In this document: one piece after another, positions 47,782 through 61,100 of the stretch
Layout: each line of letters starts with the position of its first letter
Position numbering within the stretch: the stretch's first letter is position 1
NCBI GenBank assembly: GCA_000827265.1
Contig: KN834792.1
Coordinates: 372,001 to 436,000 of the forward strand
Direction: 5' to 3'
DNA: 64,000 bases
DNA from: Collybiopsis luxurians FD-317 M1
Lineage: Eukaryota > Basidiomycota > Agaricomycetes > Agaricales > Omphalotaceae
Translations under genes and position numbers: made by a program
The notes under the pieces: generated by a model
The model's input: the letters and a program-made list of their open reading frames with translations, nothing else
Told to the model about the DNA's origin: nothing
The model's database searches: none

Positions 47782-49100
47782 TATGCTCAGAGCTCTGTAT
47801 CATGGATCTTGTACGACGGGAGATGGACGTAGAACGAGGATTCGAAACCACAGATAAGAAGACCATAACACAGGGTTCAGGGCAGATCAGACGCCAGATA
47901 TTGGCCTAACTCTCACGCAACTCTCACATAGAAGTCTCGATACAACCCCGATATAGATTCCTCCTTTATCCACGCTTCAGAATGTTTTGGAAAGGCGGCG
48001 GCCAGGCTCAGCCCCGTCGAACCTGAATGAAGCAAACGGTTCACACGCCAAGCCATGTCGGGTATAACACGACGCCGCTGGAATTCCAGCGGTGGTCCCA
48101 TGAAGGAAATCGCTGAGATCTTTTCTTCTTCTCTCTCGTCGATCGTCGATCTTCGATCTTTCAAACTTTCAAATTTCAAATTTCAAACCGAATTAGTTTT
48201 CAGTTGAGTGATATTGAGCCATGTTGAGCTCTAACTCAATCTGAGCGGATATTCTTTCTTTCTTTGTGTATTGCTTTCGTTCAGTTTGTTAGTTGTTGAC
48301 ATCTTCTATCACCAACTCTATCCAGCTCAAGATTTCGCTTGCTCCTTCCATGTGCGTCATATACTTCCTCTCTAGGTCTGACAATGCCGCATTTGCTTTC
48401 ACGATTTACGCTTGCATCATCTCCCAATATAGCGCTCAGTTTCTGTGGCTAAGAAGTCCAAGAGAAGAGCTGTGTTTATCAAAGCCATCAATAGAACGAA
48501 TGTAAGTTCTCATGAATCATCCAGTGCTACGATTTCAGACTGACATTTCCCAGTAACCGTCTTAAAGCTCACTTGGTGGAGGAGATACAGGCGGAGCGTA
48601 CATGTGTCTTTTTGATTTATTTCAACTGTTCACACATTCACGTTCAATAGAATTGGAATCAAAGCGTCAAGCAAACGGTAAGATATACTCGTGGTCACCA
48701 AAAGTGACCATGATTTTATAACCAATGCATCGAAAATTTTGCAGCATTACTGAGTACCAAATTGGAATTAAGCAATGACATGCTACTAGTACATTGGACT
48801 GACCTAGAGCTATATATACTTGAGATATTTTAGAGAAAGAATGGTTGTAGTGCAAGCAGGACAGGAAAAAAAATTTTGCACAGAAGTCACATAACGGTTA
48901 CTTTTGGTAACCCCGAGTAAGCATTCTCTTTGTAAACATCCATCTGATTCACTTTACAGGCTATTGCCACCTCAGCGTCAACTGCCAGCGATCCGTGGAA
49001 TTCGAGCCTTCACTCTATTCTTGTTTTACGCCATGTTGGATGAACATACTCGACTACAAATACTTGTAGCTGCAATTCCTCTCCCAAGCATTCATTCGCC
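47782..49100. other. Intergenic 1.3 kb between divergent genes
   Basis: It holds the promoters of the nickel transporter and of membrane-protein copy 2. No supported gene. An imperfect direct repeat (CGATCGTCGATCTTCGATC, then TTTCAAAC.TTTCAAATTTCAAATTTCAAA) lies at about 48139-48188. Confidence 0.4.
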
Positions 49101-49780
49101 ATGATCCTGGGACCGCGCACATATCTTTGTCTTCTAGTGGGCTTCGAGCTCGCTTCTCTATTTGGCCTTCGTGTCAGAGAATATGGAGTCCTCGAAGACC
49201 TGATCATTAACAGCGTACTCTTTGTATGGCTTCCCCTATCCATCTGGATATCACTTCGCCTGCTCAGCCAACGCACCGCCGAGATTCAAACTATAGCCAC
49301 GGCGGCGCAGTCGGCTTCACTTCCCCTTCATTCTCCAGTCCAACAGGATTTCACGTCACAGGGAGGGGTTCAAGTGGCAGAGAACCTGAAGCCCCTCATC
49401 GTCCTGATCGCATTCGGGCACGCCTGGCTGACAGTTCTTCATTTGATTACTGGTAATTCCTGTTGATCATATAATATCGTGATTTATTCTTATATCATTC
49501 GTGAACTGTAGTCGTTGGAGGATACATAATGAAGTTCGACAATACCGAGATCATGGTATCTATCAGCTGGTCCGTCATCGTGATGCTAGCGTTGGCCACC
49601 TTCTTCCTCATCATCGGGTTCGGACGGTGCCTATTGGCATCTGGAGTCGAGCAAACTGTTGAACGATGGGGTTATTTCCTTTATCTCTACCGGATTGCAT
49701 CTTTTATGCTCTCGATATGGTGGATTTTCTTGTGGATCATTGACTTCTTTGAGGGACGCATTGAGATTTTGAGAAGGTAA
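49101..49780 (+). CDS. Small four-pass membrane protein of unknown family, copy 2
   Basis: Two exons (49101-49452, 49512-49780) give about 206 residues. It is a clear paralogue of 20233-20930: same intron phase and position, and shared motifs LFVWLPLSIWIS, AFGHAWLTVLHL, FFLIIGFGRCLL, ERWGYFLYLYRIASF and WIIDFFEGRIEI. About four membrane-spanning segments are predicted by eye. The family is not one I recognise. Conserved charged residues in the last segment (DFFEGRIEI) are likely functional. It neighbours an RTA1 gene but no functional link is evident. Confidence 0.75.
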
Positions 49781-50415
49781 GGCGATGATTCTTTGTACAT
49801 CGTACAAACGACTTCCGCCAGTGTCGACATAAAGTTTTAAGCTTATTTCTACGGCCTTTCGTACTAATTATTCCTAAGTATACTTGAATCATTCCCCCTG
49901 GCTGTATACATTTCATTTCTGGATGAAACTGCCCGTCTCTGCGATTTCTCCTATTTCTCATTTTGTTTATTTACAAGTTTCAACGAATTTGCTGGAATGA
50001 GAAGCTGGCGGTATGCAGCGTTCTGATGATATCTTCAGTCATTCGGCATGATCTCTCTTACGTCCCTTCGTACGATGCAGGCCCAATTGATAAGTGGAGG
50101 ATGATGCAATGGTTGCGCTGTCAATTGTTAAGGGGTGCGCTGAGATATCAAGAAGGTGAGGGAATGATTCTTCAAGTTCCAGTTTGTACTTTGTGAGTCC
50201 GACTCCTGCGTTGGATGCGGATAACTGACTGGCTTGAGGGACGCATTTAAATCCTCCTATATCTGGAACTCAGGATACGAGTGACGCGCGCGCTCACTGT
50301 AACTAGTAGTACCCATGTATACATTCAATTTCTGCGGGTATCTACACAGTATCTTCATTTTTGAAGACCCGTTGGTACAGAAAGAGTCCGTTCGGAGGAA
50401 TCAGAAAACTCTAGG
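49781..50415. other. Intergenic between convergent genes
   Basis: About 630 bp. A 77-codon frame at 49963-50196 lacks any motif. Nothing was assigned. Confidence 0.4.
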
Positions 50416-51749
50416 TCAAGATTTGCTCCAGAAGGCGAAGCGAGAATCTAGCCCGCGGGAAATAAATTCCAGGTGTACAAAGCAAGCACGACCATAGCAG
50501 CGTCAAACGTGTCTAAACCGCGATAGTCGTCATTTCCAAGTCGGTATATCCAAGTGAGCGACATACCGAACAACCACTGAGTATGAATAACAGTACCGTA
50601 CCATCCATCTGCAAGCTCGACAGTTCGGAATACTGCTCTAAAAAATCAAAAGTTAGGTCCGTTAAGATTGACCTCCGGCAAGCGACGAACCGGATGAATA
50701 ACCAGGACGTTGCGAAAAATACCGCATATATTCCAATCTTCCTTCTTCTATCCATGACACCAAAGGTGCTTCCTTGCCGCAGCGGCCTTCCAAGATTTAA
50801 TCGATATAAAAACTCGAACGCAATGGCAGAGAAACCGAGGATGATGACTATGGCATATTTTAGTCCCGGTCAGAAAAGCTGAGAGTGGAACGTCTACGAA
50901 GAGCGCGCACCGACTTGCATAATTATCCCAACTAGCATGATGTAAATTCCCTTTAAAAAGCAAGCTGCGGTTGGGTGAGTAGCTACATCTTGAAAAACAC
51001 GCACAAGCTGGACGCGTTGAATGTCTTCATTGGTAGCAGAGCTTGAGGCGGTACCATCCCCAATTGCTTGTACAGTAAGTGATACGATGTCCTAGAAATA
51101 TTTATGAGATCATAATTTCAGAATCACTGAAGCTAAAGGTATACACAAGAGAGGAAAATTCTGAAGTCTACGGATTGAGAGTAATTAGCTACTGAAGGAG
51201 AAGCCATATCTCAAAGAAAGCCACCCACACAGCGCAGGCTTCAGCCGACTGAATTGAGGCCTGAGGTTTTGAACGAGGCGGCCAAATATGATAAAATATA
51301 CCGCGAGTAGCGGGGTGGGTGAGAGAACCAGGACTGCGATTCTGTGTTGAGTAGCAGCCAGTCAGTACATGTCGTCGAGAAACTATTGACTCGAAGAAAC
51401 AAAGGAACAGAAGTACTTACTGCATGATGAAAGGGGTCTCTGCAAAGATATTCTGGCTTGACCAAAGTCGACCCGACCAGCCGAGAGTTTCACCAGCCCC
51501 TGCAAGAACCATAGTCGGAAGAAGGAGCCATTGCCGCGCATAGAGGGAGTAGACGAGCTGCATGACTGGTCATAAAACACTCTGAGTGACTACTTTGCTT
51601 CAAGAAGAAGAATGCGTCTTACGTGTCGTTACAGCGAATAAAGCCACAAACATGATGCATACCCCTGGGGATGGGATGTATCCATATGAACCTCGTATGG
51701 CTTCGTCTTTGGAGATTCCGTCTGGAAGAGTCAGAAGTGACGGTACCAT
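50416..51749 (-). CDS. RTA1-family seven-pass membrane protein
   Basis: Eight exons (51749-51633, 51557-51421, 51341-51229, 51167-51145, 51091-50911, 50847-50691, 50637-50567, 50513-50416) give about 298 residues. RTA1 landmarks: YGYIPSPGVCIMFVALF at the start, LAGAGETLGWSGRLWSSQN, VLVLSPTPLLAVYFIIFGRL, YFRIFLSCDIVSLTVQAIGD, GIYIMLVGIIMQ and FRTVELADGWYGTV. RTA1-type proteins are linked to lipid/sphingoid-base export and stress or drug tolerance at the membrane. One exon is 23 nt. A 54-nt in-frame segment in exon 5 (GTGCGT...TAAAG) may be a further intron; removing it brings the loop to the family's usual length. The typical glutamate in the sixth segment region is replaced by HTQW here. Confidence 0.8.
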
Positions 51750-52862
51750 AAGTGCGATATTTCAAAAGCAGTAGAACGAGCGACCAGAAGAAAAAGCTAG
51801 TAGATAATCTGCCTTTACCTTAGGATCCATTTAAAAAGGTCTAACGGGTGAAGTTGAGTACTGCTTTCAGCAAATGTCATCAACGAGACCTCAGGCTCTG
51901 TCTATCTTTTCCATATGCTGTTCCCTCAGGCAGGCGCACGACCGCCCACCGCGGCTCATACACTTCTTTATTGCTCCGTGACCACGGGAGTGTTTTTCGA
52001 GCGGCACTGAAAGCAAATTTGCTCTATTTTTTTGGGCGAAAAATGTATATTACGGCCGACCTTCTATGTCAATCAAGCGAGTTAAGAAAATATTTTGGGA
52101 CGAACGATACCATCCTAGTCCATCGTTCTACTTTTAGGCCTTGGTGAGTAACGATAACAAGAGGTTGTGTCAAATTCTGCTGCGCGCTGCATACTGCGCC
52201 TACATAGAAAACTTGTGCACACTGCTAAGTTGCCATTCCCTCTATGGTTCGTATGGCGGGTATCTGTCAAACATTAAACATGGGAGACCTATTCGCAGTC
52301 GATTAATAGTTTTCTGAACGAAAACCTAAAAGCATCAACGGGTCAAAGGGACTTCACAGAAGCTAAACCAGTATGAACTTGATGCCAGTCTCATAATAGT
52401 CATACTTTTATTTAGCTCGAATGCCCTTCAAGTGCCGTGGCCTTTCCGAAACAGCGATACGCTGCAGATCGCCATCCTTTACTTGATTCAGTTCCATATG
52501 CAGAAGATTGTCAGAGACATACTTTCCGAGACAGCTCACTGTTTGGGATGTCCTGCCCAAGTGTATCCTGGTACTGCGTTCGGGACGAGGCAGCTCATTA
52601 TGCACTATGGCTCGTAACCAATTCTGACCTTCGTAAGCCGTTTGCTTGCGTAATAAAAGGGGAAGAACGATGGCAAGAAAACTTTCAAAATGCACTCTCT
52701 GGGGATTCTTCGGTGGTTTGAGCAAGAGTGCTAGTTGAGCCACACTCCATCGAAGCGAGAGCAGCTTTGACGCCGTCTGATTAGCGCCGAGTTAGCGCCT
52801 GAGTAAATAATGAGAGAACGTTCGAGAGCAACAGCATCTGCACTTGAACCTGTACCGTGATC
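51750..52862. other. Intergenic 1.1 kb between divergent RTA1 and CDC37 genes
   Basis: Contains both promoters. Open frames of about 100 codons on each strand (52408-52743 minus, 51848-52147 plus) have no motif and no splicing support. Confidence 0.4.
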
Positions 52863-54525
52863 ATGCCACTAAACTATGACAAGTGGCAAAAGCTTGAAGT
52901 GGGTGATTGCTTGACTCAGATCTAACAAGAGCTTGAAATGAACGTTACTAGCTTTCTGATGATTCCGATATTGAAGGACACCCCAATGTCGACAAGAAAT
53001 CCTTAATTCGGTAAAATTTTGTCTATTCTCTCCTATAACTTTTCTGATTGTCTTATAGCTGGAAACAGCGCGACATACACGAGAAGAGAGAGCGACGAAA
53101 GCAGAGGATAACATATTTGCGAGCGCAGATCGCGTGTAACAAAGTTCTGTACCCGCGCATTCAGGATATCTATGCCCGACTTTCCGCGCCATCAGACACT
53201 GCATCCCCTTCTGCTTATTTCAACAGCCTGTACGAAAAACTGGAAAAAAGTCCATCGCCGGATTGCCCTCCTGGAAACGACCCATCGAAAATCGAGCAGA
53301 CGTACGATGGAATGCTACTCGAGCTTTTGCGACAAGTTAGTGCGCAGGCAAAGGAGAAGATTAAGGATGCTTCAGTCCTGGAGAGCGAGAAAGAACCCAA
53401 ATTGGCCAAAGCATTGGTGGAAGGAATGAAGTTCCATGTAGATCATCTTGGAGAGACGATTACGAAGGACGAAGCAGAGTTAGCGACTGAAGAAATAGAA
53501 CAGCAGAAACACATTACAAGCGACGATCTACATGAAGGCTTCTCGAGTAAGGTGCGTTGTCAGCAATAGTCGCTCGAACTATGGCAGTGACTTCTATTTT
53601 CCTCTAGTACGTCCCTGCGAAGGCCGATCCCTCGCCCGTCCCTCTCAAGAAGATCGGCACACCAAAAACTACCACGACCACTACTACCGAGTTTGAGACC
53701 CTAAATCCTGAAGCTTCGGGCTCTAAGCTACCTGAATCTAGCGTACTCACCGAAGAAGACGATACTCTTCCAGAGCTAACTCCGATACTCGCAGAGTTTT
53801 CCAAGATACCATATCGTGGATTCGAAAAGTCATTCGAGTTTATACAGCGTCATCGTGATGTCGTCGTCCCGGGAGCCTCAGATGCTTTGCTAGTTGCTGC
53901 ATTTACAGCTCAAGGCGAAGGGAAGAAGAAGCTGGCAAAACAATGTGTCCATCAAAGTCTACTCCTTCAGTATTGCGAGAAGCTTGGCGGAGACGGTGTT
54001 CGGGTCTTCTTCCAAAAGTACGTCCCACAGTGTTCTCAAAGATAATAATTGCTTGATCTGCATTGCAGGATGATTTCGGGTGACCCACGTGCAGCAAAAG
54101 TATTTCTCGACGATGTTGAGAAAACATACGAGCATCTTGCTGGACGGGTTGCGAAGTCGAAGGAAGAGGAAGCGGACGCTGGTGGAAAAGAACAGATCCA
54201 GCTCGTTCCCGAATCCCCAGACCAAACAATCGGCTTCAACGTTCCCGAGGGGCCACCACCGGAGAAAATTGTTCTCGAGGGTCCTGGGACGGAGGACATG
54301 GATGTCGAGGAGGTGCGGAAGGCACTGCAGTTCCGTTGGGATGTGTTCAGTGCCTTCCCTGAAGAGCTCCAGGCAGCATTGAAGGACGGCAGCTTAGACA
54401 AAGTTAATGCAGTGCTGGGTGATTTGGATATAGCGGAAGCAGAGGCTGTTGTTCACAACCTCGATATGGCCGGCATTTTGAGCTTCGCGGAGGGTGGTAT
54501 CAGGGATGAAACCGGCAAGGCATAA
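52863..54525 (+). CDS. CDC37: Hsp90 co-chaperone Cdc37
   Basis: Five exons (52863-52898, 52952-53010, 53059-53551, 53608-54017, 54069-54525) give about 484 residues. The N-terminal kinase-binding region is diagnostic: MPLNYDKWQKLELSDDSDIE with the Ser of DDSDIE as the conserved CK2 site, then HPNVDKKSLIRWKQRDIHEK and RERRKQRI. The middle Hsp90-binding domain includes PYRGFEKSFEFIQRHRDVVV and LQYCEKLGGDGVRVFFQK. The C-terminal part ends in an acidic tail with RWDVFSAFPEELQAALKDG. Cdc37 delivers kinases to Hsp90 in the cytosol and is essential in fungi. All introns are short and GT-AG. Confidence 0.95.
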
Positions 54526-57500
54526 TCCTTACCATGGGAGACAATTTGAAAGTCAGAAAAATTTTGGTCGCTATCTAGTCTTTTGTGAATCAGCTATTGC
54601 AGGGTCTCATTTTCAATACAGTCTTTTGAGAATATTCCTGCTACCGTTTAGGTAGGCTCGAACTTTGTGATCGGAAAGAGTTGGTCCAAGCCTTTCCTGA
54701 TCCGTCCACATCTACGCCGGAACTTTTTTTTTGACATCTTTTTTTCTCTTTCCCTGTTTTTTTTTGACTAGCTCTGCGGCAATTTATGCATGGGACTTAC
54801 AGCGCACATGGCGATTGAGGACAGCTGGTTTCAGTGTGCTGAAAATACGTGGATGTATGATACCATCGACAATTTGCCAAACTTTTGGTTCGTAACTCGG
54901 CCGTGTGGCTTCACGGGAGCTCTCTTCGCCTGCTCTGATTAAAAATCTTCTTAACCACAATCAGTATGCCATTATTTATGCTTTCTTCTCCCGCTCTCAT
55001 TGTGAATTGAGGGAATTAGCATCCATATGCTGAACTACTTATGTTTTGTTCTACTTGGCATGTAAATTACAAACCTAACCTCACACTCCTAACTCCTACT
55101 AACTGTTGCCCAGAAAGCCTAAAACTTCCATCAACCTTGAGCGGCTTGCAATGTTACTAATACAAATGGTCCAAGGAGGAACCGCTGATGGTTGGTGAGT
55201 CGCGGTAAATTGGTATTTCATGATCAGCTGCTGGAAGAGGGAATTCGCCATTGAAATACAAATTTGAGGGGCTGTGATTACTAGAGCTTCTGGATGTACA
55301 ATTTCAAACTTCTGTAGGTCATCCGCTCCATTAAACAGTATCCAGGAACACGTAACATCCTCATCAGTCTAACGGATGTAGATGATAGTCGGAGGAACTG
55401 CATGAACTTTCAATGAAGATCCTCAGCATTCAACCGAAGCTATTTCTTCACCTGTCCCTCGACGCTACTGTCTCGCAATGGCTGGAAACAAAATCTGAGG
55501 TGGGTGTCTCTCCTTTCCAGCTGCTCTTGTGACCTTTGACACATAAGCCCAGGGATTTTACAAGCCACACGAGGCTCCGAATCCTGCCACCTTCTCTGTA
55601 TGCGGCGCATTAATTTTATTCAAGACTGATTTGCCCAGACATATGAAGATTCACTCAACTGACCAGGATATATTGTATGTGTTCAGAGATTTGTAGTAAA
55701 ACGACCTTACTAAGTCGGAACAGGATGCATCGCTGTCCGTTTCTGGACTGTATTCTTGAGAACCTTCAAAAATCAAACATAGTAACTCATATTAAAACAC
55801 AGTAAGCCCAATCACTTTCCTGGACCCGCAGAAAACAGATACTTAGATGTGCAGCATGAGAAGCAAGATGTATACTTATCCTAACTGTGACTTTGCCACT
55901 GTTGACCTGGGTTCTTTGACCCATCATAGAAAAAGAATTCCCGGGTACATTCCCAAAGTGCGTCGGTCAAGGTGCTACCTTGATCTCACATTTATATTTT
56001 GCACGAAAAGAAAATGAGACAGCACTTTGATTGACTTATCATCAAATGTTGCTGTGAGTCACTGAGGCAGCTGGGAATGAGCCTAGTAAGATTTATGCTG
56101 CTCTGTCCTAAATGCGGTGGAGAATGTTATCCGAGACTCAGTACAAGCTGTCGACTCACTTTCACGTCTGATGACCTCAGCTTAGCTCCCGCCATGCACG
56201 GAATGCCCCTAGAATCATGGTACTAGCTAATGTAAGAGGAGAGCTTCCAGCTACAAGAACTGCACTGAAAAATAAGTTATAAATTCGGACGTCGGTGAAG
56301 ACAAGCGCCGTGAATCGAGATATGATGTATGATATGATATGATATACACGGAGCGGCCGGGAATGATCCCAGCAAACCGCCAGTCTCGTACCACTAGTAG
56401 TAGTACTACTACAGAGTTATCACCTGGTAGACTACTGTAGTAGGAGTAGAGATGTTAGCAAGCCTAGATACATGAATGAAGTTTAATGTGCCTAGGTAGC
56501 AGGAATGTAATGGATCAAAAATTGTTCAAGTCCAAGATGATACGATATACGCCGCCGCCGGAAATGGAGATGATAAGTTTGTGCATGCATCATTCCAGCT
56601 TTCAGATCAAACCGGAACAAAGACGAATCTGGGTCACACAGATTCATGGCATCACTAGATTCGCTGGGGAAAGTATCGGTTTTTCACGAATTGCAGTTGC
56701 GACTACAGACAGCTCGAATGTGAAGATGCCTGCCACCCCGGATTCCTGTCGAAGATTATCCGCATCTCGTGGATAAGTCGTTGCAGTGGGTTTTTGCGGT
56801 TCCAAGTACTTATAAATAGTGATGTGCCGGCTGGGGCCCGGCTCAAAAGTACCGGCTACGGCTCAAAAGGCCAAGACTGAGATCTTCAGCCGGGCCCTCA
56901 TAGACAGCCTGGCTCAGGCTCAGGCCCCAGCCTCAGTCCGCCATAAAAATTGATATAATATTAGTGAATGTATGTATGGTATAGCATACCCTCAATTTCA
57001 CAACCTTCTATGCAAAAATTGCATACTGTACTTCGGCAGTCACAGGTCATAGAGCCCCCAATTTCGCCGAAATGTCACAGTGGTCACAGGTCTCAATGAG
57101 TTGGTGCCGAATTTTTTTTTACTTATAATCAACGGACTTCAGTATTTCTCTACAACAATCCAACCAGAATTCCCCACTTGAGTTGAAACGCAAGATGTTC
57201 ATTTCCAAATTTTTACTTGTATGTCTCAACTCCTCTAGCGGCTGCCTTCTCATCCACCTTGCGTCGAGCTAAATTTCAAACTGAATCTGAGTCTTTGGCA
57301 TATTCTAAATCTTTTTCTTTGACTCCACTACATTCTTCCGCATCTTCCTTCACAGTCTCCCCCTCCGACAGAAGGAGTGAGAAACCCAGACACACTGAGC
57401 AAATGACCTAGACAATGATGAATGTGGTTTGTGACTCTAATTTCTCTAATTTGAACACAACCATGGGCTTTGCTTTTTTAATTAAAATTGCAAGTAATGA

Positions 57501-58189
57501 TAGGTGGATTGTGCCACAACTTGGACCGTGCCGCTCGCCGGCGCTACCCGGTTACATGTTAAAGCGGGAAATATTGCATGGCTGGCAATGATGTTACTTG
57601 AATTGTTGTTCTATCTTATCTACGCCCGTCTGTTCACCAATGATGCATCTTCTGAACCTCCTATAGATGTGAGTACAAAATGTCTACTATCTCTACTCTC
57701 GCCAATATGGACCTAAGGACCAGGTACACGAAATGCAGATTCCAGGAACATCACGTTTCGGCTTTCATCGAATATCTCAGCTTCTAGCCACTTTTATTCA
57801 AAGCGGTATTGATGTGTCCTTCAAAATAATCTGCTCAATAATTCCCCGATAGCGCTAAGAAAATTACAACGACGCTGAAAAGTTCCATTCAAAGTACTGC
57901 ATATTGCGTACCTTAGAAAATTTGACAGAAAGAATTCGAGCCGTCAGAATCTCGCGGTCACTTATCAGTACCGAGGCCTGAAGCCTTACCCTGAGGCACG
58001 CAGCTCTATGATACACTGAAAGGAATCAAAGTAATATTGGCAGACTCCCCTATCCGCTCATTCTTTCAATATCGGCTCTAGAGCGCAAAGACGGAGCGCT
58101 TACGGAAATACATCAGACGTTGAGCATATAAAGATACTACCGTTCTTTAATGCTCGTCCATTCTGTATCCCGTTCCAATCCTTTTCTGT
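54526..58189. other. Gene-poor region of about 3.7 kb
   Basis: Very few open frames. It contains a (TATGA)n microsatellite (about 56329-56346), an AGT/ACT palindromic cluster (about 56393-56415) and the GC-rich element at 56820-56945. A frame near 57504-57670 has one membrane-like segment (IAWLAMMLLELLFYLIYARLF) and might be a gene remnant, but neither its start nor its splicing can be fixed. Confidence 0.4.
56820..56945. mobile_element. GC-rich MITE-like repeat (hAT-type end?)
   Basis: GTGATGTGCCGGCTGGGGCC starts a compact GC-rich block in AT-rich surroundings. Inside are repeated CCGGCT, GCTCAAAAG and CAGGCTC motifs and an inverted AGCCGGGCCC/GGGGCCCGGCT. Ends of the type TGATGTGC with GC-rich subterminal repeats are common in fungal hAT-derived short elements, but I could not define both termini or a target-site duplication. 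Confidence 0.4.
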
Positions 58190-61100
58190 ATGGACTACGA
58201 TAGGTGCGATACATTCATGTTCCTTTCGTTACTCCTTCCAACTTCACCGCGAAATTTTTTCAAGGTGGGACGCTTTGCTACACCATCTATTCAAACAGAC
58301 GCAAGGTGATGCCTGGTTCAAGCCCGACAACGAGGTCAGCTCTGGTGTCGCGGTCAGGGTTAACGATATTCCTGAATTCCGGGTTTTTCCCTACGAAAAC
58401 ATTGCACTGGAACCGTTCGAGGTGAAGAAATCTCAATGAAAGTATTTTCTCTTCTACAACTGGCTGTCTTCTTTATGTAGGCCGCTGTTACTCTGCTAAA
58501 TCCAGTTGTCGCTGTAAAAGTGCGAAATGCAGCGGCGCATGCTGCTCTTGCCGAGATGTACGTGTATTCTTCCATTTATCAGGCTATCTACAGTTGTACG
58601 ATTGCTGGCGTGCAACCTTCATTTGACTACTCTGCGATCGTTCCTTCCGCTCATTCTTATTTCTTCCCTCCCTTCATTCCCACTAACACCCAAACCCTTG
58701 ACAACCCGCTTTTCGTTGATACCATCCTGCACGTGTTATCTCTTGATTTCTTGGCTCGATATATCACTGTCCTCGATTCAGCTCCCAAGATGACAGTTGT
58801 ATCTTTGTGGATACGGATACTCGCATACAAGTACTGGAGACGATGTCTATGCTTCCGCAAGCCGACAAGGAGCAGTGTGCTGCCTTCATTGTAAGTCTAG
58901 GATCTCGGCTCCAGGTCTCTGAAGCTAAACTTCCTCGATACGCGCAGAGAGATGAACGGGTTCTCGTAATTTGGTCGGACTCTTTGCATAATATCATCCC
59001 AGTATACCAAGACCTAGAAGAGCGATTGATCAAGCTTCTGTGGCGTCCTGCACCCGGGAGTGGTACTCCTACACCCATAGCTTCATCGACGACTGAGACA
59101 GAAATTCCGACCGCTTTCCACCCCCTCTCTCGTGATGACTTGAAAGCGGAACTGGCCAAGCAACAGGGTGACATCGACGAAGATGTTGGCGGTGGCTCCA
59201 ACTCCACTCCTTCGCCTCGAGAAAGCCAAAATGACGCTGAAGCTTTGGAAGACCAGGCTGAGGAGAAGAGGCCGGTACAGATTCTAGCTTCCGTCTATAC
59301 CGGCGTTAGTGCAGGTTTGGCATTGGGTGCGTGGACATTCACTTTGGCCAGATCTCATGATTTGTTCTGTGGCTAATCTTCTTCTACTCGTGCCTTAGTA
59401 TTTATGGGTGCGAGTATCGGTAAGCGATATTGTTTCAGCTGAGTTTGAACTCAAATGAATGTCGATGACAGCAAGAGTATTGCAAGAATGGATATTGGAC
59501 GGTGGCTCTGCCCGACTCGCTCTCTTCATAACGCTACCGTTTCTATATTGCGTTTCTCTTGTCAGTCGCTTTTTCTTCCTGGATATGCTACTCAGTCTCA
59601 TTGGAATTTGTAGTTTTTTACTCTGCAGATTATTCAGAATATTGCCATGGCGTAGGTTTCTCTCCGGCCAGATTTCGCCCTCGAGGGTCTAACCAACACC
59701 GCAGGATCGGACCTATTGCACACTTTCACACCAACTCAAAGTATTTCTCGGCAGTCAAACCTCACCCAAACAGGGCTGTTGACAGCAACTTGCCTCACAT
59801 CACTATTCAAATGCCGGTCTACAAGGAGAATCTTGAAAGCGTGCTGTAAGGACAACAATGGCTATCACTCCACGAGTTGACTCTGATGTAACTCATTTTA
59901 AGGACGCCTTCCATTCAATCTATCAAGCGAGCGATGCAGACGTACGCGAGACAAGGGGGAAGCTCTGCACTGTTCATCAATGATGATGGATTACGTTCTC
60001 TTCCGCCCTCCGAACGAAATGAGCGTATCGCCTATTATGCCGAACAGAATATTGGGTGGGTCGCAAGACCCGTTCACAGTGACGCCTCAGATGGTTTCAA
60101 ACGCGCCGGACGCTTCAAGAAAGCTTCTAACATGAATTATGGTCAGCCTTCCCCCACACCCCGACGCAACATTTTATTTAATTGAGTGACCCTTAGCTTT
60201 GGCCCTGTCCCAAAAGCTCGAACGACACTTGTTGAAGTTGATGGCCGAGCAGAATGTCGAATCCCGAAGAGAGAGTACTGGGAACTCGTCTTTAAACAAG
60301 AACCGCTTCAGTTCCTTCGGCCGCTACGGACTGCATTACCAAAGTTTTGATGAGTCTGGAGGTCCCTCGGAGATCAAGGAATTGAATAATGTTGAAGATC
60401 TGGAGGAGAAGGCATTGAACCTGGCGATAGAAGAGGTTTACGAAGCAACGGACCGCAAATTTTTGCCATGGGCAGCGAATGGAAAGGCATGCAGGATAGG
60501 AGAGATCATCCTATTGGTCGATAGTGATACGAAGGTCCCGTCAGACTGTCTAAGAGACGCTGCTCGGGAAATGAAATCGTCACCCACCGTTGCCATCATT
60601 CAACACGAATCCGGTGAGTCGATTGGTTGCTGTGGACAGAGTCGGATGTCGGACAGCCGTTAATTTCAGGATTGACAGACATACTCAAGGTGGCGCATCA
60701 TTATTTCGAGAACGGCATGGCATACCTTACACATAGAGCTACTCGAACAATTTCCGTAGGTGAGTAAACAAGCCAAGCCAAAATTCATTCGAGGTTTTAG
60801 GCTGATCAATGTTCTGCAGCGTGCGCGAACGGAGAGGTTCCTCCTTTTATGGGCCATAACGCGTACGCCAGAAAATTGTCTGTCGATGTTCTTGTATTAA
60901 AGTTTTTGACCAGATTTTTACGATGGAGTGCCATACAGGATGCAGCTTTTGTTAACTCCGCGGACGGCGTCAAAAAGTTCTGGTCAGAATCCAACGTTTC
61001 CGAAGATTTTGATATGGCATTAAGACTTCTCCGCCAGGGGTACATCCTCAGGTAAGGCCGTTTACGATTTGTCAGGTTCTGAATGTCATCGGAATCAATG

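Noticed and set aside
57504..57716. Upstream exon of the GT2 gene or a separate membrane-protein gene
   Set aside because: The GT2 reading frame starts cleanly at 58190; the isolated hydrophobic segment could not be joined to anything.
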